Positions 45,723 to 57,029 of a stretch of DNA of 64,000 nt are shown here, piece by piece; positions within the stretch are counted from its first letter, which is position 1; every line of letters begins with the position of its first letter. The notes under the pieces were generated by a model, which saw only the letters and a list, made by a program, of their open reading frames with translations, searched no databases and was not told where the DNA came from. Location: positions 9,191,001-9,255,000 of the forward strand of contig BSBM01000436.1 of NCBI GenBank assembly GCA_027924585.1, written 5' to 3'. The DNA is from Larix kaempferi. Its lineage: Eukaryota; Streptophyta; Pinopsida; Pinales; Pinaceae. The position numbers and the translations under genes are program-made.

Positions 45723-46931
45723 CTAGGCGAAGACATCACGAAACTCTTGGAAGAGTTTCTTATATGCCTGAGTTTCCGCTTGAGTGCAAGATGCGCCTAG
45801 CGAGATGAGCTCAGGTTTTCCAGGTGTGGTGGAAATGTCGATTTGTATGATGGGGGAAATGTTTGACATGTTCCCTTCTTCGAAGGCATCTGGTGCTGGG
45901 ATGGGGTCCTTGAACCAATCGACCTTAGTGGGTAGGAAATCTTTCGATTCGACTGATAGCTGGTTAGATGCAGTGGATGTAGACGCCTCTAGGAGGAAGT
46001 ATGAGCGATGATGCATATCGTCCCAAGGGTAGTCCGGTGCAGTGAGTGTTTCTAAAATTTGCTCATCAGTATGGAAGTAATCAGACCATAAATCGAGGGG
46101 TTCTGGTTTGTATGTGGTTGAAATCATATAGATGGTATTGATTTCTTCCGAAGAAGATGATTTCGGAGGGTAGATCTCCTCGATGAGGGGAGGAGATATT
46201 TCTAAGTCGACGTTATTCAACTCGTACAACGCTGCTCTGTAATCTGGGAGATCAGGGTAGTGGTGTGAATAATGGCCGTAAATGCCGCATATCGCACAAG
46301 GGTGGTTAGTGCAGAGTGTTTTGTCGCGAGGCTGAGAAGGTGGCTCAAGTCTTACTACTGGAATTCCGGTGTCGTCATCCAACATGTTCATGTGTTCCTG
46401 GAGTGCAGGTAATTGTGGACATTGATGAGTGGCATGGCCTACATCGTCACACAACAAGCACTTAGGGGGAATACGAATGGCTGGGGGGTTTTTACCTACC
46501 TTGGGGGTTGCTGGGGGGGTGCGAGTTATGAGTGCAGTGTTATAAGTTGGTGGGCCTCTGCCCCCTGTGTTCCGTAACGGAGGTGGAGCATTTCTGGATG
46601 TTGATGCCGTAGTCACTATTGGGGGAGGTCTGTTTTGCAGATGAGTGATGGGAGGGGGTGGGTGGTTTGTAGTGGGGATAGGTTGTACCAGTTGTAAAAT
46701 AACAGTCGGAGTCGGGGGGGGGGGGGGGGGCTCAGAGCAGGTAAGTACCATACAGGTATCCCTAATTTTAAGCCAGAAAGGTTGAGTGTAGCCATTACTG
46801 GCGAACTGACAACTCCGGAGAATGGGAACAAGAACGGGATGGTGTGAATTGGCGTTGTGCCAATATGAGTAGGCACTGTGGGTGTTTGTGGTAGTGACGA
46901 AGGCTGCTGTGTGGTGTGCGATAGGGTGCAC
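45723..46931 (-). pseudogene. Linker with two zinc knuckles between protease and RT in element B
   Basis: This frame continues into RT. After proline-rich sequence there are two CCHC-like knuckles: CLLCDDVGHATHQC (complete, about 46430-46471) and CAICGIYGHYSHHY (last Cys replaced by Tyr, about 46258-46299). An acidic stretch (SSSSEEINTIYMI) and the pre-RT block ending YKKLFQEFRDVFA follow. The frame overlaps the protease frame from 46616 to 46931, and the run of 17 cytosines (46714-46730) lies in the overlap. Confidence 0.75.
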
Positions 46932-47422
46932 AAATCTAATGTTTTTGTTATCGGTAAAGGTGGTGAGATCGATGGAAAAGTGGAATTCATAGGTGACTCG
47001 GTGTAGATTCCGGGACCAATTGACGATATAAATGATGTCAGTGCGTTTTGAATGGTTTGTTCAATCATTGGTAGTACATTTTGATGAGCTGCGGGGGCGT
47101 TAGGATCATAATATGTGAGTTGATCAATCTTGATAACGTGTCCTTCATGTGGGAACATCATGAGGCGAAAAACAGATGAAGCCACTGCTTTCATTTTGTA
47201 CATATAACTATGTCCAAGAAGGAGGTTGTAGTCGAGCTGGGCATTGATCACTTCGATGTCGATGAGAACTAATTTACCGCCTAGTTCTATGGGTACATTC
47301 GCTAAAAGGCCTTGTGGTTGAGCTGAGCGTCCGTCGTAAGCTCGTAATGCCATGGTGGATGGTTGTAAGGCGGGGGAGCCAAGCTTCTGCCACACAAGGG
47401 TGGACATAACGCAGGTGGAAGC
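46616..47422 (-). pseudogene. Aspartic protease of element B and downstream proline-rich region
   Basis: The active-site region spans a stop: CIIDE, then TGA, then ASTCVMS, where DEGAST is expected. The rest of the fold follows: ELGGKLVLIDIEVINAQLDY and NLLLGHSYMYKMKAV, typical of gypsy protease. The frame is the same as gag. After about residue 120 it turns into low-complexity Pro/Thr/Ser sequence and stops at 46616. The protease releases gag and pol proteins. Confidence 0.8.
46714..46730. repeat. Run of 17 G (C17 in the coding sense) at the gag-protease/RT frame change
   Basis: Seventeen consecutive guanines on the + strand. The coding strand reads prolines through it in both overlapping frames. 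A single-base slip here (-1) would link the gag-protease frame to the RT-integrase frame. Confidence 0.9.
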
Positions 47423-49954
47423 TCATTCATCGATGATGCATCGATGCACAACAAGGTTTCGAATGTTTACTAATACTTGGAAAGCTACATTTGATGGAAA
47501 TCGAGGTTCGGCTTGGTCTAGGTCGAAAGCCATCATGTGTGTGTCGTCAGGGTCTACTCCTCCGATGGCGGATAATAGTAGTTTGCGTTGTGTAGGGCAT
47601 GTTTTTAGTACCTCTAAAGCAGACATAGCAGCGGGGGATTGTGCTAGGTCTTCCATGACATTATAATTGGATGCTGCGCAAGCATTAGGATTGTTGTTAA
47701 TCCTTCGCAAAGGGATATGAGGGATTTTAGGTCCTCCGTCCAATGGCATAGTTGGTATGCATAGTGGTTGATTTGGTGGGAGGGAGGTGGATGCGTCAGT
47801 GGGAGGAGTTTCTGGGGGTGGGCCGTACTGATTCCTGCAGGTTTGGAGGTTGATGTCATTGGATGACATCATTAATAAATGGTGTGTGCCTGGATCCGCA
47901 TGCTGGTAATCAGTTGCGGCATAAGTGATTTGCTGCTGGGGTGTAGCGGATCCTTGTGGGGGATCCATAGGATGAGTATTTACTACTCCCTGGTTTGGCA
48001 ATGGGTTTTGTAATACCATGGGTTGCGGTTGATTAAGTGGAGCTGGTTATCCAGTGTGGCCCTGGCGTTGGGCATCGTCAGCCCAAAGTTTACGTGCTTT
48101 TTCTAAATGGGGGCAGTTATGAGTGTAGTGTCCATAGACTCCACATATAGAACATGGGTGGTTTTTTCATAGATTATTGTTTTTGGGCTGCTTGGGATGA
48201 CGATCAGGATTCTGGTTGGGGGGAGCAACATTGTTATTATTTGGAGGATTGGGAGGTGGTGGACCTTGATTATGTTGTTGATTGTTTCCGCGGTTACGTC
48301 CTCTTCCACGGTTTTGTTGTCCACCCCGGTTGCGTTGGTTGTTTTGATGTTGGGGCTGATTGTGTTGTGTGTACACTTGCCCTTGAGCAGTGGGATGATT
48401 TTGGGGTGCCGCAGGTGCGGGAGCAGGCTGCAGTGGATAATAAGCTGGTGGGGCTGGAGGTGGTCCAGTTGCCTGCTGGGGTTGTTGGTAACCCTGAGCT
48501 ATTGGAGGTGTTGGGTTAGCTGTTGTAGCTTGCTGTGGGTAATACATTGGTTGTGCCGGGAAATGAATTGGGTTCTGGGTGGCCGGTTGGGTATAGTATG
48601 TGGGTGGTACATATGTCGATGGCGCTTTCCCATAGCAATATTGTGGAAAAGAGGGTCCATGAGTGTGATGAGTCTGATTCATTGGAGCGTACGAAGTTGT
48701 CGCTCCAGAATTAGATGTATCCCTAGAGAGGCCTGGGGCATTTATGGTGCTCACCATGCTAAAAGGTTTAATTTGTGGTGTGACCTGGCTGATAATACCA
48801 TCAACGACATGTGATGCCCCCGGCGCGTCACTGCATGAAGAATAGCCTCGTGGGGCATCGAGTATGATGGTGTAGAGATAGCCTGATTGGGCGTAAATTA
48901 GGTCAAATTGCTGAGCTTTTAGGATAGCTTCTTCCTCTGACTGGGGTCGTTCGGAAGCTAAGTCTTTTGCTATGAGGGGTAGGAGTGATTTAAGGAACCA
49001 GTCCAAAAATATATGGTCATCCAGTTTAATCTTATAGAGGCTACGACGCTTGCACCACTCATGGATGTGGTCCGTGATGTGGGTAGCTGTGTTTTGTCTG
49101 CAAGACAACAGTATTTCAACTCCTGCATCGTAACGTACAGGTAGCTAAAAAAATTGAAGGAAAGTGGAGGCGAGAGACGTAAAAGTATGGTGGGTGCCAT
49201 GTGGTTGTTCGATGTACCACTTGGCTACAGAGCCAGTGAACGTTCGTTGCAACAGTCTTAGACGAATGGAGTCATCCACTATGGAGTTAGATGAACACCA
49301 TAAGTGAAAAGACATGATGTGGTTTTGAGGGTCCTCCCCAGGTTTTCCTTCAAACTTGGGTATGTCCGAGGGGAGCTTCGTAGGCATGGGTGGCCATGTA
49401 GGGTTGTGCCTGATAGGATCGTTGGTTATCCTGGCTAAGTCTGGTAAGTTCAGACTAGCCATGTAAGGTAAACTAGTAGATGGGTGTGGCATAGTGACTG
49501 GGACATAACTATTCATGGTGGCATTATGTAGTGGTCCAGTAGCCCCTAAAGGTATGCTAGGTATTGAAGGTATGTGTCCTCCAACCGTTGTGGTTTGGTA
49601 TGGGCCAGCGTTTCCAAGTGCAACATGGGTTACACTGGGGTTAGGAATAGTGCCAGGAATTCCTGGGATCTGGGTTGTGGTAATGACAGGTGGTGTGATT
49701 CCTATGTTTGGCATACCCATAATAGGAGGTAGTCCTATGTTGGGCATACCTAAAGGTGGAGTGTCCCCCATATTAGGCATGCCTAGAGGGGTTGTTGTTA
49801 CCATGGATGGCACAACAGTAGAAGGGTTTGTGGATGTATCTCCAATAGTACTGGTAAAAAGTGGGTCATATTGTGTTCCAGGCATGAGGTTGGTTGGTAA
49901 TAATTCAGTAGGGTTTTCGGATTCAACCTCAGAATCAGATGTGAAGTGAGGCAT
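47423..49954 (-). pseudogene. Gag of element B with nucleocapsid knuckle
   Basis: One frame from 49954 down, with stops at about 49142 (TAG), 48167 (TGA) and near 48055 (TAA). The N-terminal third is low-complexity with PLGMPNMGDTPP-type repeats (about residues 60-110). The capsid-like gag core follows (DIPKFEGKPGEDPQNHIMSF, then WYIEQPHGTHHTFTSL). A Gln/Pro/Asn-rich stretch and an RGG-like basic segment (NRGGQQNRGRGRNRG) precede a complete CCHC knuckle, CSICGVYGHYTHNC (48113-48154). The protease continues in the same frame. Stops sit mostly at positions expected to be Gln or Trp. Confidence 0.85.
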
Positions 49955-50094
49955 GTCAGAATCGGATGACTGTATGTTTGGCCGATGACGTGTCGAGTCA
50001 AGGGATAAGGCTCGACGTCGGTGACGTGGAGAGCCAAGTAGACTGAACTGAGGGGGTTCACCCTGAAGAAAACGAGATCGTCTAAAATTCTCAA

Positions 50095-51822
50095 TGGTGA
50101 GAAATATGTTTTAAAATTTTTTCAGTGTAAGATTGTGATGTAAAAAACTTGAAACCCTAGTGCAACCAAGTGTGCAAAAAGGGGAGTGAAAATAAAGGCT
50201 CTCAGGACAAAAAAAATCAACCTCAAAAAAGCACTTATTATAGCAGCTGTGCTATAATAAGTGGAGGGATGCAACAAAATTGGTCAGAATACCAAAAGTC
50301 AAACAGTTTCTAGAAAAAAGAGGTGCTACTAGACCAAAGGTGGGTAATGTATCATGCAAACACCTAACTAGAAGTATTGTGAGTCAACAAACGATATTCT
50401 CTGCAAGGTGATGAAATCCAAGTCAGACAATATAGAGTGTTGAATCAACGGCTAGATATCCCCCTACCAAGAGGGACACCGGGTAGACAATCCTAAAGAG
50501 TGGCAACTAGGATACCCCATTCATGACACGTTCAGAAAAGGTGAATCTGCCGTTTGGTCCTTTTACTGCAGTACCCCCATACAGGGATACCCCGAGAACT
50601 GCGAAAGGTAGCCTTCGATTACTGAATGGATTTCGGTATTCCACTCAGGCCTCCGGAACCAGTCTGGCGACTTCAACCCTCCTAGGGGAGAGGCCCTCTG
50701 ATAAACTGGTTGTGACCGTGCCAAAAAATACTAGGGGATTTTGGTTCCCTAATGGACAACAACTATGTCTCAAATGTAATAATTGAGGGGTGTTATTGGA
50801 ACACCTATCCCCTCAATTCTACCTAACTACAAAATTCTTTTAAGTGCTCCCCAAGTGGGGTTAAAAGTTTGTTGAGTTTAAGGTAAATTTTAAGGCTCAG
50901 TTTAAATTATGTGGCAGAGTGGGTGCAAGTGTGGTATTTAAACTGAAATTGATTTGCCTCGCTTGGGCGATTTTACAAATGAAAGAAAAGACACTTTTGA
51001 AATGTAAATGCTTGAAAAAACTATTCAAAAATAATGGATCTTTGAAATAGGAAAGAAAATAACATGAATACTTCAAGAAATAAATGGATTTCTTTAAAAA
51101 TTGCTTGGGCAAAGTATCGAGCAAATGAACAGTAAAATCTTGATCTAGATAAAATGCAGATAAATCTTTCGTTCAATTTCTAAAAATTTTGTAAAAAGAC
51201 TTTTTTAAAGGAGCATTCTAAATAGTAAAAAGATTTATATGGCTGTAAAAATGCAGGAATTTTAATACTGTAAAATATGCTAAATGGGAAGAAAATACAG
51301 CAAAAAATAATTTTTTAAAAAATTGGCTGAATTGAAAAAACTTGCATCGCGGGTTTTGGCGAAACAGCTGCGATGGACCGCGCTGGTTTCGGCCGCGAAG
51401 CCGTGATGTGTAGCATGGGTTTCTATCACACAGTCGCGATGGGCAGCGCGGGTTTTGGCTGCGAAGCCGCGATGTGCAGCACGGGTTTTCGTCACACAGT
51501 CGCGATGTGCAGCACGGGTTTTCGTCACACAGTCGCGATGTGCAGCGTGGCAAATGGCCGCGAAGCCGTGATGTGCAGCGCGTAAAATGGCCGCGAAGCC
51601 GCGCGGAAAAGAGCCGCGAGGTCGCGATGAGCCGCGCGACTGTTGGGCAAAAAGCCGCGAGGCAAAAGTCGAAAATGGCAATTTCAGGTTGTTAATGGCA
51701 ATAAAAAGGGGCAAGATCTAGAACAGCAATGCATCTGCTGTCTAAGATGGCAGATCTATGAATTAAATGGTCTAAAAATAACAAAAACTAAGATCTAAAG
51801 CAAAAAACTGAGATTAAAGTAT
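50095..51822 (-). other. 5' leader of element B
   Basis: Between the primer-binding site and gag, 1.7 kb without supported coding sequence. It holds the 33-bp-type repeats at 51349-51670. The rest is AT-rich with no recognised structure; small ORFs here are unsupported. Confidence 0.7.
51349..51670. repeat. GC-rich 33-bp tandem repeats in the leader of element B
   Basis: Copies of a unit containing GTCGCGATGTGCAGC and GGGTTTTCGTCACACA recur (clearest at about 51478-51545). GGCYGCGAAGCC blocks, which can form small GCGA-loop hairpins, are interspersed. The core GTCGCGATG is shared with the palindrome array at 40431-40673 near the other end of the element, with the same 33-bp period. Confidence 0.8.
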
Positions 51823-51843
51823 TCGAAGCCAGCGAAGTCGCCA
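51823..51843 (-). other. Primer-binding site of element B (tRNA-Arg type)
   Basis: The minus strand begins TGGCGACTTCGCTGGC five bases inside the LTR. This is the complement of the 3' end of a plant tRNA-Arg (acceptor GCGAAGTCG-CCA; one base differs from the common TGGCGACTCCGCTGG form). tRNA identity is from memory of plant tRNA-Arg. Confidence 0.7.
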
Positions 51844-51848
51844 AAAAA

Positions 51849-52546
51849 TGTTGGCTTGGTTTCGCAACCAAGCTTGAGTGCTATGGGAACCTATCAACAA
51901 GTGATAGCAGTTTCAATATTGAAAGCAAAAAACAATTACAAATCTGAATCTAAAACTAAACTAAACTAGCATGTGCATATAACAAATAAAATTTTCTGAA
52001 AATGATTCAAGAACAAGAAATAAAAAGAATGGGTATTGTATTAAAATACCTCAAATGGTGAGGATTTGTGTTGAGCAACTTCCAAGGTGAGTAGCTCCAA
52101 GCTCCAAAGGTCTCTTCTCCAAGATAGCTACAATGGTCAAAAGCTCATGAGAGATTTTGACAGCATGAGGATAGGATGATGGATGGATCGAAAGTGAGGA
52201 GCCCCTACCACCTTTTTATAGTTTTTGGTGGTGGGGAATACCATTATGGTTTTGAGGAAACCAATGGTATTGACCAACATGGTTTAGGTACCTTTTCCCT
52301 CCTTTTTCCTTTTTTGAATATTTTGAATATTTTTATTCCCTTTTTAATATTTTTTGGAATTCTGGACCCTTTTTGAGGGTTTTTTATGCTTTTTGAGGAA
52401 AAATATTCATTTTGAGTGGAAAAAGGGGTATATTAAGGTCTTTTGGTGACCTTTTGGTGGCTTTAGAGGCTCAAATGGTGAAAAAGTGGACAAATGGGTC
52501 ATGTGAATAAGGAAATGAGCTAGTGAGCACTTTTTGGGTGTTAACA
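51849..52546 (-). mobile_element. 5' LTR of element B
   Basis: 698 bp, paired with 37065-37760. Ends TGTT/AACA. TATA box (minus) at 52212-52221. After its right end, ACAAG resumes the copia element 2 integrase frame. Confidence 0.95.
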
Positions 52547-53985
52547 ACAAGGAGTTTGATAGTTACTGTTCATACCATGGGATTTGTAGAGAGAAGACAG
52601 TACCAGGAACACCACAAGAAAATGGTGTGTCAGAAAGGATTAATAGAATGATCATGGAGTGTGCAATGTGTATGAGATTGCATGCAGGGTTTCCCTTACA
52701 GTTTTGGGAATATGCTGTAAATACTATTGTTTACTTAATAAACAGAGGGCCTTCAAGTGCTTTGTATGGTAGTATTCCAGAGGAGGCATGGACAGGTAAA
52801 AAGGTAAACTACTCATTTATGAGAATGTTTGGTTGTGAAGGATTTATCCATATTGATAAAGAAAATAGAACAAAGCTTGAAGCTAAATCCAAGAAATGTA
52901 CCTTTATTGGATATGGGGTTGTTGAATTTGGTTATTACTTATGGGATTATGAAAACAACAAAAATATTAGGAGTAGAGATGCGATATTCAATGAAAAGGT
53001 CATGTATAAAGATCAGTTGTAGAGAAAGAAACAGGAAAAGGAAAACATAGAGTACACAGTACTTGATGAAATTAAAGAAGATGAAGTTCTAAAGGTGCCA
53101 GAAAATCAAGAACAACAACAATTACCTGAAAATATTTCAAGTGTAAGAAGATCTACCAGGTTAAGTAGACTCCCTGAATGATACTCTCCTTCAATGTATT
53201 ATTTATTGATGACTGATTCTAGTGAACCAGAATGTTATGAAAAAGCAATGCAGGTGGAAACTAGAAAGAAGAGGGAGCAAGGCATGAATGAGGAGATCGA
53301 ATCATTGATAGGAAACCAGACTTGGGATTTGGTTCAATTTCCTGCTGGTAAAAGAGAATTGTAGAAAAAATGGATTTATAGGTTGAAGGAAGAAGAAGGA
53401 GGTAAGAAGCAGTACAAGTCCAAACGTTTTGTAAAGGGGTCTGCACAGAAGAAAGGTATGGATTTTGATGAAATATTTTCTCATGTTTTTAAGATGACTT
53501 CAATTAGGACTATTTTAAGTCTAGTGGCAGTAGAAGATTTGCATATTGAACAGTTAGATGTAAAAACATCCTTTATCCATGGGGATTTGGAGGAAGAGAT
53601 ATATATGCAGCAGCCACAAGGGTATGAGGTCAAAGGGAAGGAGAATTTGGTATGCAGGTTGAAGAAGATCTTGTATGGCTTGAAGCAAGATCCAAGGCAG
53701 TGGTATTTAAAATTTGACAGGTTTATGACAGAACAAGGTTATAGTAGATTTCATTTTGACCATTGTGTTTATTTCAAGAGGCTAGATAATGGAACATATA
53801 TTATCTTGCTATTGTATGTGGATGACATGCTTGTTGCAGGGTCTAACATGCAGGAAATAAATGTGCTCACAATTAAGTTAGAAAATTCATTTGTGATGAA
53901 GGATTTGGGTGCTGCAAATCAAATCCTTGGTATGAGAATAACAAGAGACAGGAAAAATCGCAAACTGATATTGTCTCAGGGTGAG
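52547..53985 (+). pseudogene. Copia element 2, right half: integrase end and reverse transcriptase
   Basis: It resumes at EFDSYCSYHGI, continuing the interrupted integrase. The third catalytic residue is the Glu in PQENGVSERINR. MFGCEGFIHIDKENR and the post-integrase segment RRSTRLSRLPE follow. RT begins near 53280 (GNQTWDLVQFPAGKREL, then a TAG) and continues in an open frame from 53383: EQLDVKTSFIHGDLEEEIYM, LYGLKQDPRQWYLKFD and LLLYVDDMLVAG with both catalytic aspartates. The frame leaves copia sequence just after LSQGEY at about 53985. RNase H and the 3' LTR are absent. Confidence 0.93.
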
Positions 53986-54161
53986 TACATTGTGCCAATC
54001 ATCTCGAGCCATGGAATGAATAGTTGCACTATTTTCAACATGCCTACAAGAGATCTATGCACTCTTCAACATAAAGGTCTCCTTCTGAGACATGTTTTGG
54101 TTATTTGCCAAAATACACCTTATACTTTGTTTATGGAAAAGATGCAGTGGGATATGTTCAA
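53986..54161 (+). mobile_element. Chromovirus integrase fragment fused to the copia 2 RT
   Basis: About 175 bp, from ATTGTGCCAATCATC to GCAGTGGGATATG, match the reverse complement of 20935-21107 in element C at about 95 percent. In C this is the post-catalytic part of integrase (the frame with YLPKYTLYFVYGKDAVGY). Here it directly continues the copia RT frame after LSQGEY, out of its own frame. Shared bases at the junction are few (CATTG). Confidence 0.85.
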
Positions 54162-55387
54162 CAATCAGCTGCTCTTGCTTGTTCTCCAATTCTTCTACCA
54201 CTTCCTGTGTTGCTACTGCTTTCTCCTTTAATTCTTCTACCTCTTTCTGGGCCGCTGCGCTTTCTCCTGCGATCGCAAGAGCTGACCACTAAGAATGAGC
54301 TCCCTATCTACCAACTACTGATTGGCGACACTCTATAAATTCAGCAGTGTCTACATGGGCAGCATGTTGATGTTGATGGAAAAAAATTATAACTTCTGCA
54401 GGGAGGCATGGAGATCCTCATTGTCAGTCATAATCGCAGTCGGTGGAATTTGTACATTTCGAACCTGCGTCCGAGTGCTGATTGTGCCAACGTCCTGCAC
54501 AGTCTCTACCTCCAGTTCCTTCTTCAAAACAACATAAAATAATGAATCAAGTTGAGTTTTTACCTCGCTGAAACCGTCTGCCTTCTGCTTCTTCATTGCT
54601 TCAGTTGATGCATCCATTGTGTTTCTTAGGGCCTCAATAAGCTGGTCCAGCTACTCTTCTATCCTTGGGCTTGCGCCACTTGTCATACCATGTTTGTGTC
54701 GCCCCTTCGTTCTAGCCTCCTCAAACTTGCTCTCTGCTTCCTCATCAGTGGCCATGTGCAATGACTCTTGGTCCGATTCATGGTTACTCGTCTGGTCCAT
54801 CGCGGGTAGTGGATCATCTGGTGCATCTGTTGGTGGGCCCCTCTTTACTTCTTCCATACTGACCAGTTCTCTCCAGTTGGTAGGCCAATCATCAACAATG
54901 ACATCCATCTCTTCATCATACAACTTGTATGGTGTCGAAAACCACTGCTTCTTCGGGTTGCACCATGCTTGGACATGAATGGCATGTGGACCGATCGTGA
55001 ACTGGGAAATCCATTGATATTTCACTACCGCTTCTTGATACAATCACAGAACCTTCATAACCACTGCCTGCAGCGCCTCCCAGTAGAGCTAGAACTGCAT
55101 TGTGCAGTCCTTAAGCCACTCAACCTCCCACACCCACTAGAGGTTCTGGTAGCGCGCTCCCTCACAAACCTTGACTGCATCCATGTCCATACCTTGATAA
55201 TATTATGGCTCCATACAAGCCACAAGCACGATCAAAATCAACAACCAACTATATGCAAACGACCGCTTCCCCGCCTGGACTATCGTTGCATCCTCTGTTA
55301 ACTAGTTCAGTAAAAAGAGCGACCAGTTGTTGGCTATAACTGACCCAGAGGTTTTCTATAAGACCCAGGTTCTTCGCGGTTTCCCTT
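54162..55387 (-). pseudogene. Gag-like N-terminal region of element J type, with coiled coil
   Basis: Minus-strand pieces: 55043-54651 (130 codons, with HVQAWCNPKKQWFSTPYKL and IVDDWPTNWRELVSMEEVK), 54617-54387 (DGFSEVKTQLDSLFYVVLKK) and, in another frame, a heptad-rich stretch near 54300-54165 (AAAQKEVEELKEKAV). They form a degraded ORF ending abruptly at the chromovirus junction. Position left of LTR J and the shared SYSQQ motif with element E suggest the 5' coding region of the E/J family. Function not recognised beyond a probable structural protein. Confidence 0.5.
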
Positions 55388-57029
55388 TGACCAACAAAAC
55401 CCCTTCGCATCGGCCCTTTCGGCAACAACCTGTGAGCAGGTTGAGGTCTCACCCTAGATGTATCTATGGGGTACTGCAAAATCAAGTTTCCACAGTAAGT
55501 GATGAGTTGCTTGGACGGACGTACTGTGCAACACGAGCTAAGGAAGCTGCGCTGCGAGACCAGATTATGTGACGCGCAACACTGCGGTCTGCGCTTCCAA
55601 ATCCTTCTATCGCGGGGCTTCTACTGAAACTGCGAACTATGTAGTTCTACTTTATACTCAAACTACCTTGAACATGCTTAAGGCTCTGAATTGAGTATCA
55701 CTTATCCACTCATTCAACTACTCAGCCGATTATCCATCTACTATTCGTTCATCCACTTGGCATGGTTATGATTTGAGCATATTCTATTGATACAATCTAA
55801 TTGTTATGCATTTGTTCTATTGCGCATAAGGAAGTACTTAAGTGATCTCTTAACACTTAACCAACTAACTAATTCACTGTTCTCAAACACAAGCTAAATG
55901 TTCACCATTCATCTATTCATACAGAACTTAACATATCATCTCCATACTTCTTCTGATGGAAAATGCATACAACAGTTCTCTCATAACAGCATGCAAGGAA
56001 ACATCTAGACATTCAATTACAGAAAACACAGATAATCATTCATCCATAAAACACAAACACACAACACAATATTTAATGTGGTTCACTTCCGCGGATGGGA
56101 AGCTACGTCCACAAGAACGGTTGGTAATATATATCTTTAAAGGAGATGGGGACAATTGTTCTTAGTATTCGCACTTAGCTGCAGACTCTCCTTCCTCTCA
56201 GATAGGTCTTTGCGCACACAGCTGCAGAGCCTTTACAATCTTCTCAACTCAAAATAGATTTTACAATACAACCACTCAACTTATTCAACAACACTGAGAG
56301 AACCTCAGAACCCAGAACAAAAACAACAACAACAACAACCCCATCCCATACAAAATTGTCTTCTTAAATAGACCATGCCCAAAGGTCATGTCTTTACAAT
56401 GCCGAAGACCTAAACCCAAAACCCTTAGGGTTTACAAAACTGTGTCGGTTTACCTAAACCAGCTTGCTGGCATCTGGTAGCGTCTGCTTCATCGTGGTGG
56501 TTCTCCACGTCTTCATTCTGTTGATATCGACCTTCCTTTCGCACGCATGCCAACAGGTCACTTTCACTGAACCGTTCATCTCTAACAGTCTCTCCCACTA
56601 GGCATGCCAAGCCATCGCTTTCCCTAAGCTATCCTTTTCTTAACAAATTCATGTATTGGACGCCTTCCTGAATTGCTCATGCCCGCCGCTCGGCAATCCT
56701 GGAGCATCTTTGCAAAATTAGACCACTACTAGTCCATCCGGTACTTATACCTGATCCTCATCTAGCACTCCGCTTTGCTGGCTCCACGTGGCTTGACTGC
56801 TTCGCAGCACTGCTTCCTCGCAGCACTGGTCTTCGTGGTACTTCCAAAATCAGATGCTGCGTACAACTTCACAGCATGGTCAAAACTTGGATTCTGCGCA
56901 CAACTCCGCAGCACCCTCAACACTTATACAAAACTTTATCTTTTTCTAAGCTGCGCTTAGATCAGCTTTTCCTGCTTATCAAAAGTGTTACCAAAACTTT
57001 GCCCCAACTTGGGCCCAACATGCCCCTAA
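55388..57029 (-). mobile_element. LTR of element J, about 1.64 kb
   Basis: It aligns with LTR E (3773-5272) over the central region. Ends on its own strand: TGTTAGGGGCATG at 57029 and GGTCA at 55388. The probable TATA (CTATTTAAG, minus) lies near 56364-56373. Just upstream on its strand is the hairpin GGCTCG-GAGA-CGAGCC (about 57040-57055), present where a 3' LTR would be preceded by element sequence. It has internal retroelement sequence on both sides. Confidence 0.6.

Larger units (their letters stand above)
37065..52546 (-). mobile_element. Gypsy element B (Tat-like), complete, 15.5 kb, inserted in copia 2
   Basis: Direct LTRs at 37065-37760 and 51849-52546 are about 98 percent identical by eye. 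Flanks are GCAAG (37060-37064) and ACAAG (52547-52551), a 5-bp target duplication with one mismatch. The primer-binding site (tRNA-Arg type) lies by the right LTR and the purine tract by the left LTR, giving a minus-strand element. Order: leader, gag, protease, knuckle-bearing linker, RT, RNase H, integrase, second RNase H, then a 4.4-kb 3' region holding an opposite-strand gene. RT motifs such as NLACPKDNFPTPF are typical of the plant Tat/Athila branch; the Tat call rests on the second RNase H and is inference. Confidence 0.93.

Noticed and set aside
48197-49949. Long + strand ORFs opposite gag of element B
   Set aside because: Shadows of the gag frame; low-complexity residues mirror the Pro/Gln-rich coding strand.
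50523-50786. 87-codon + strand ORF in the leader of B
   Set aside because: No similarity recognised, opposite to the element, no support in context.
51280-51714. 144-codon minus ORF with repeated AAHRDCVTKTR peptides
   Set aside because: It is the translation of the 33-bp repeats in the leader; no evidence of coding.
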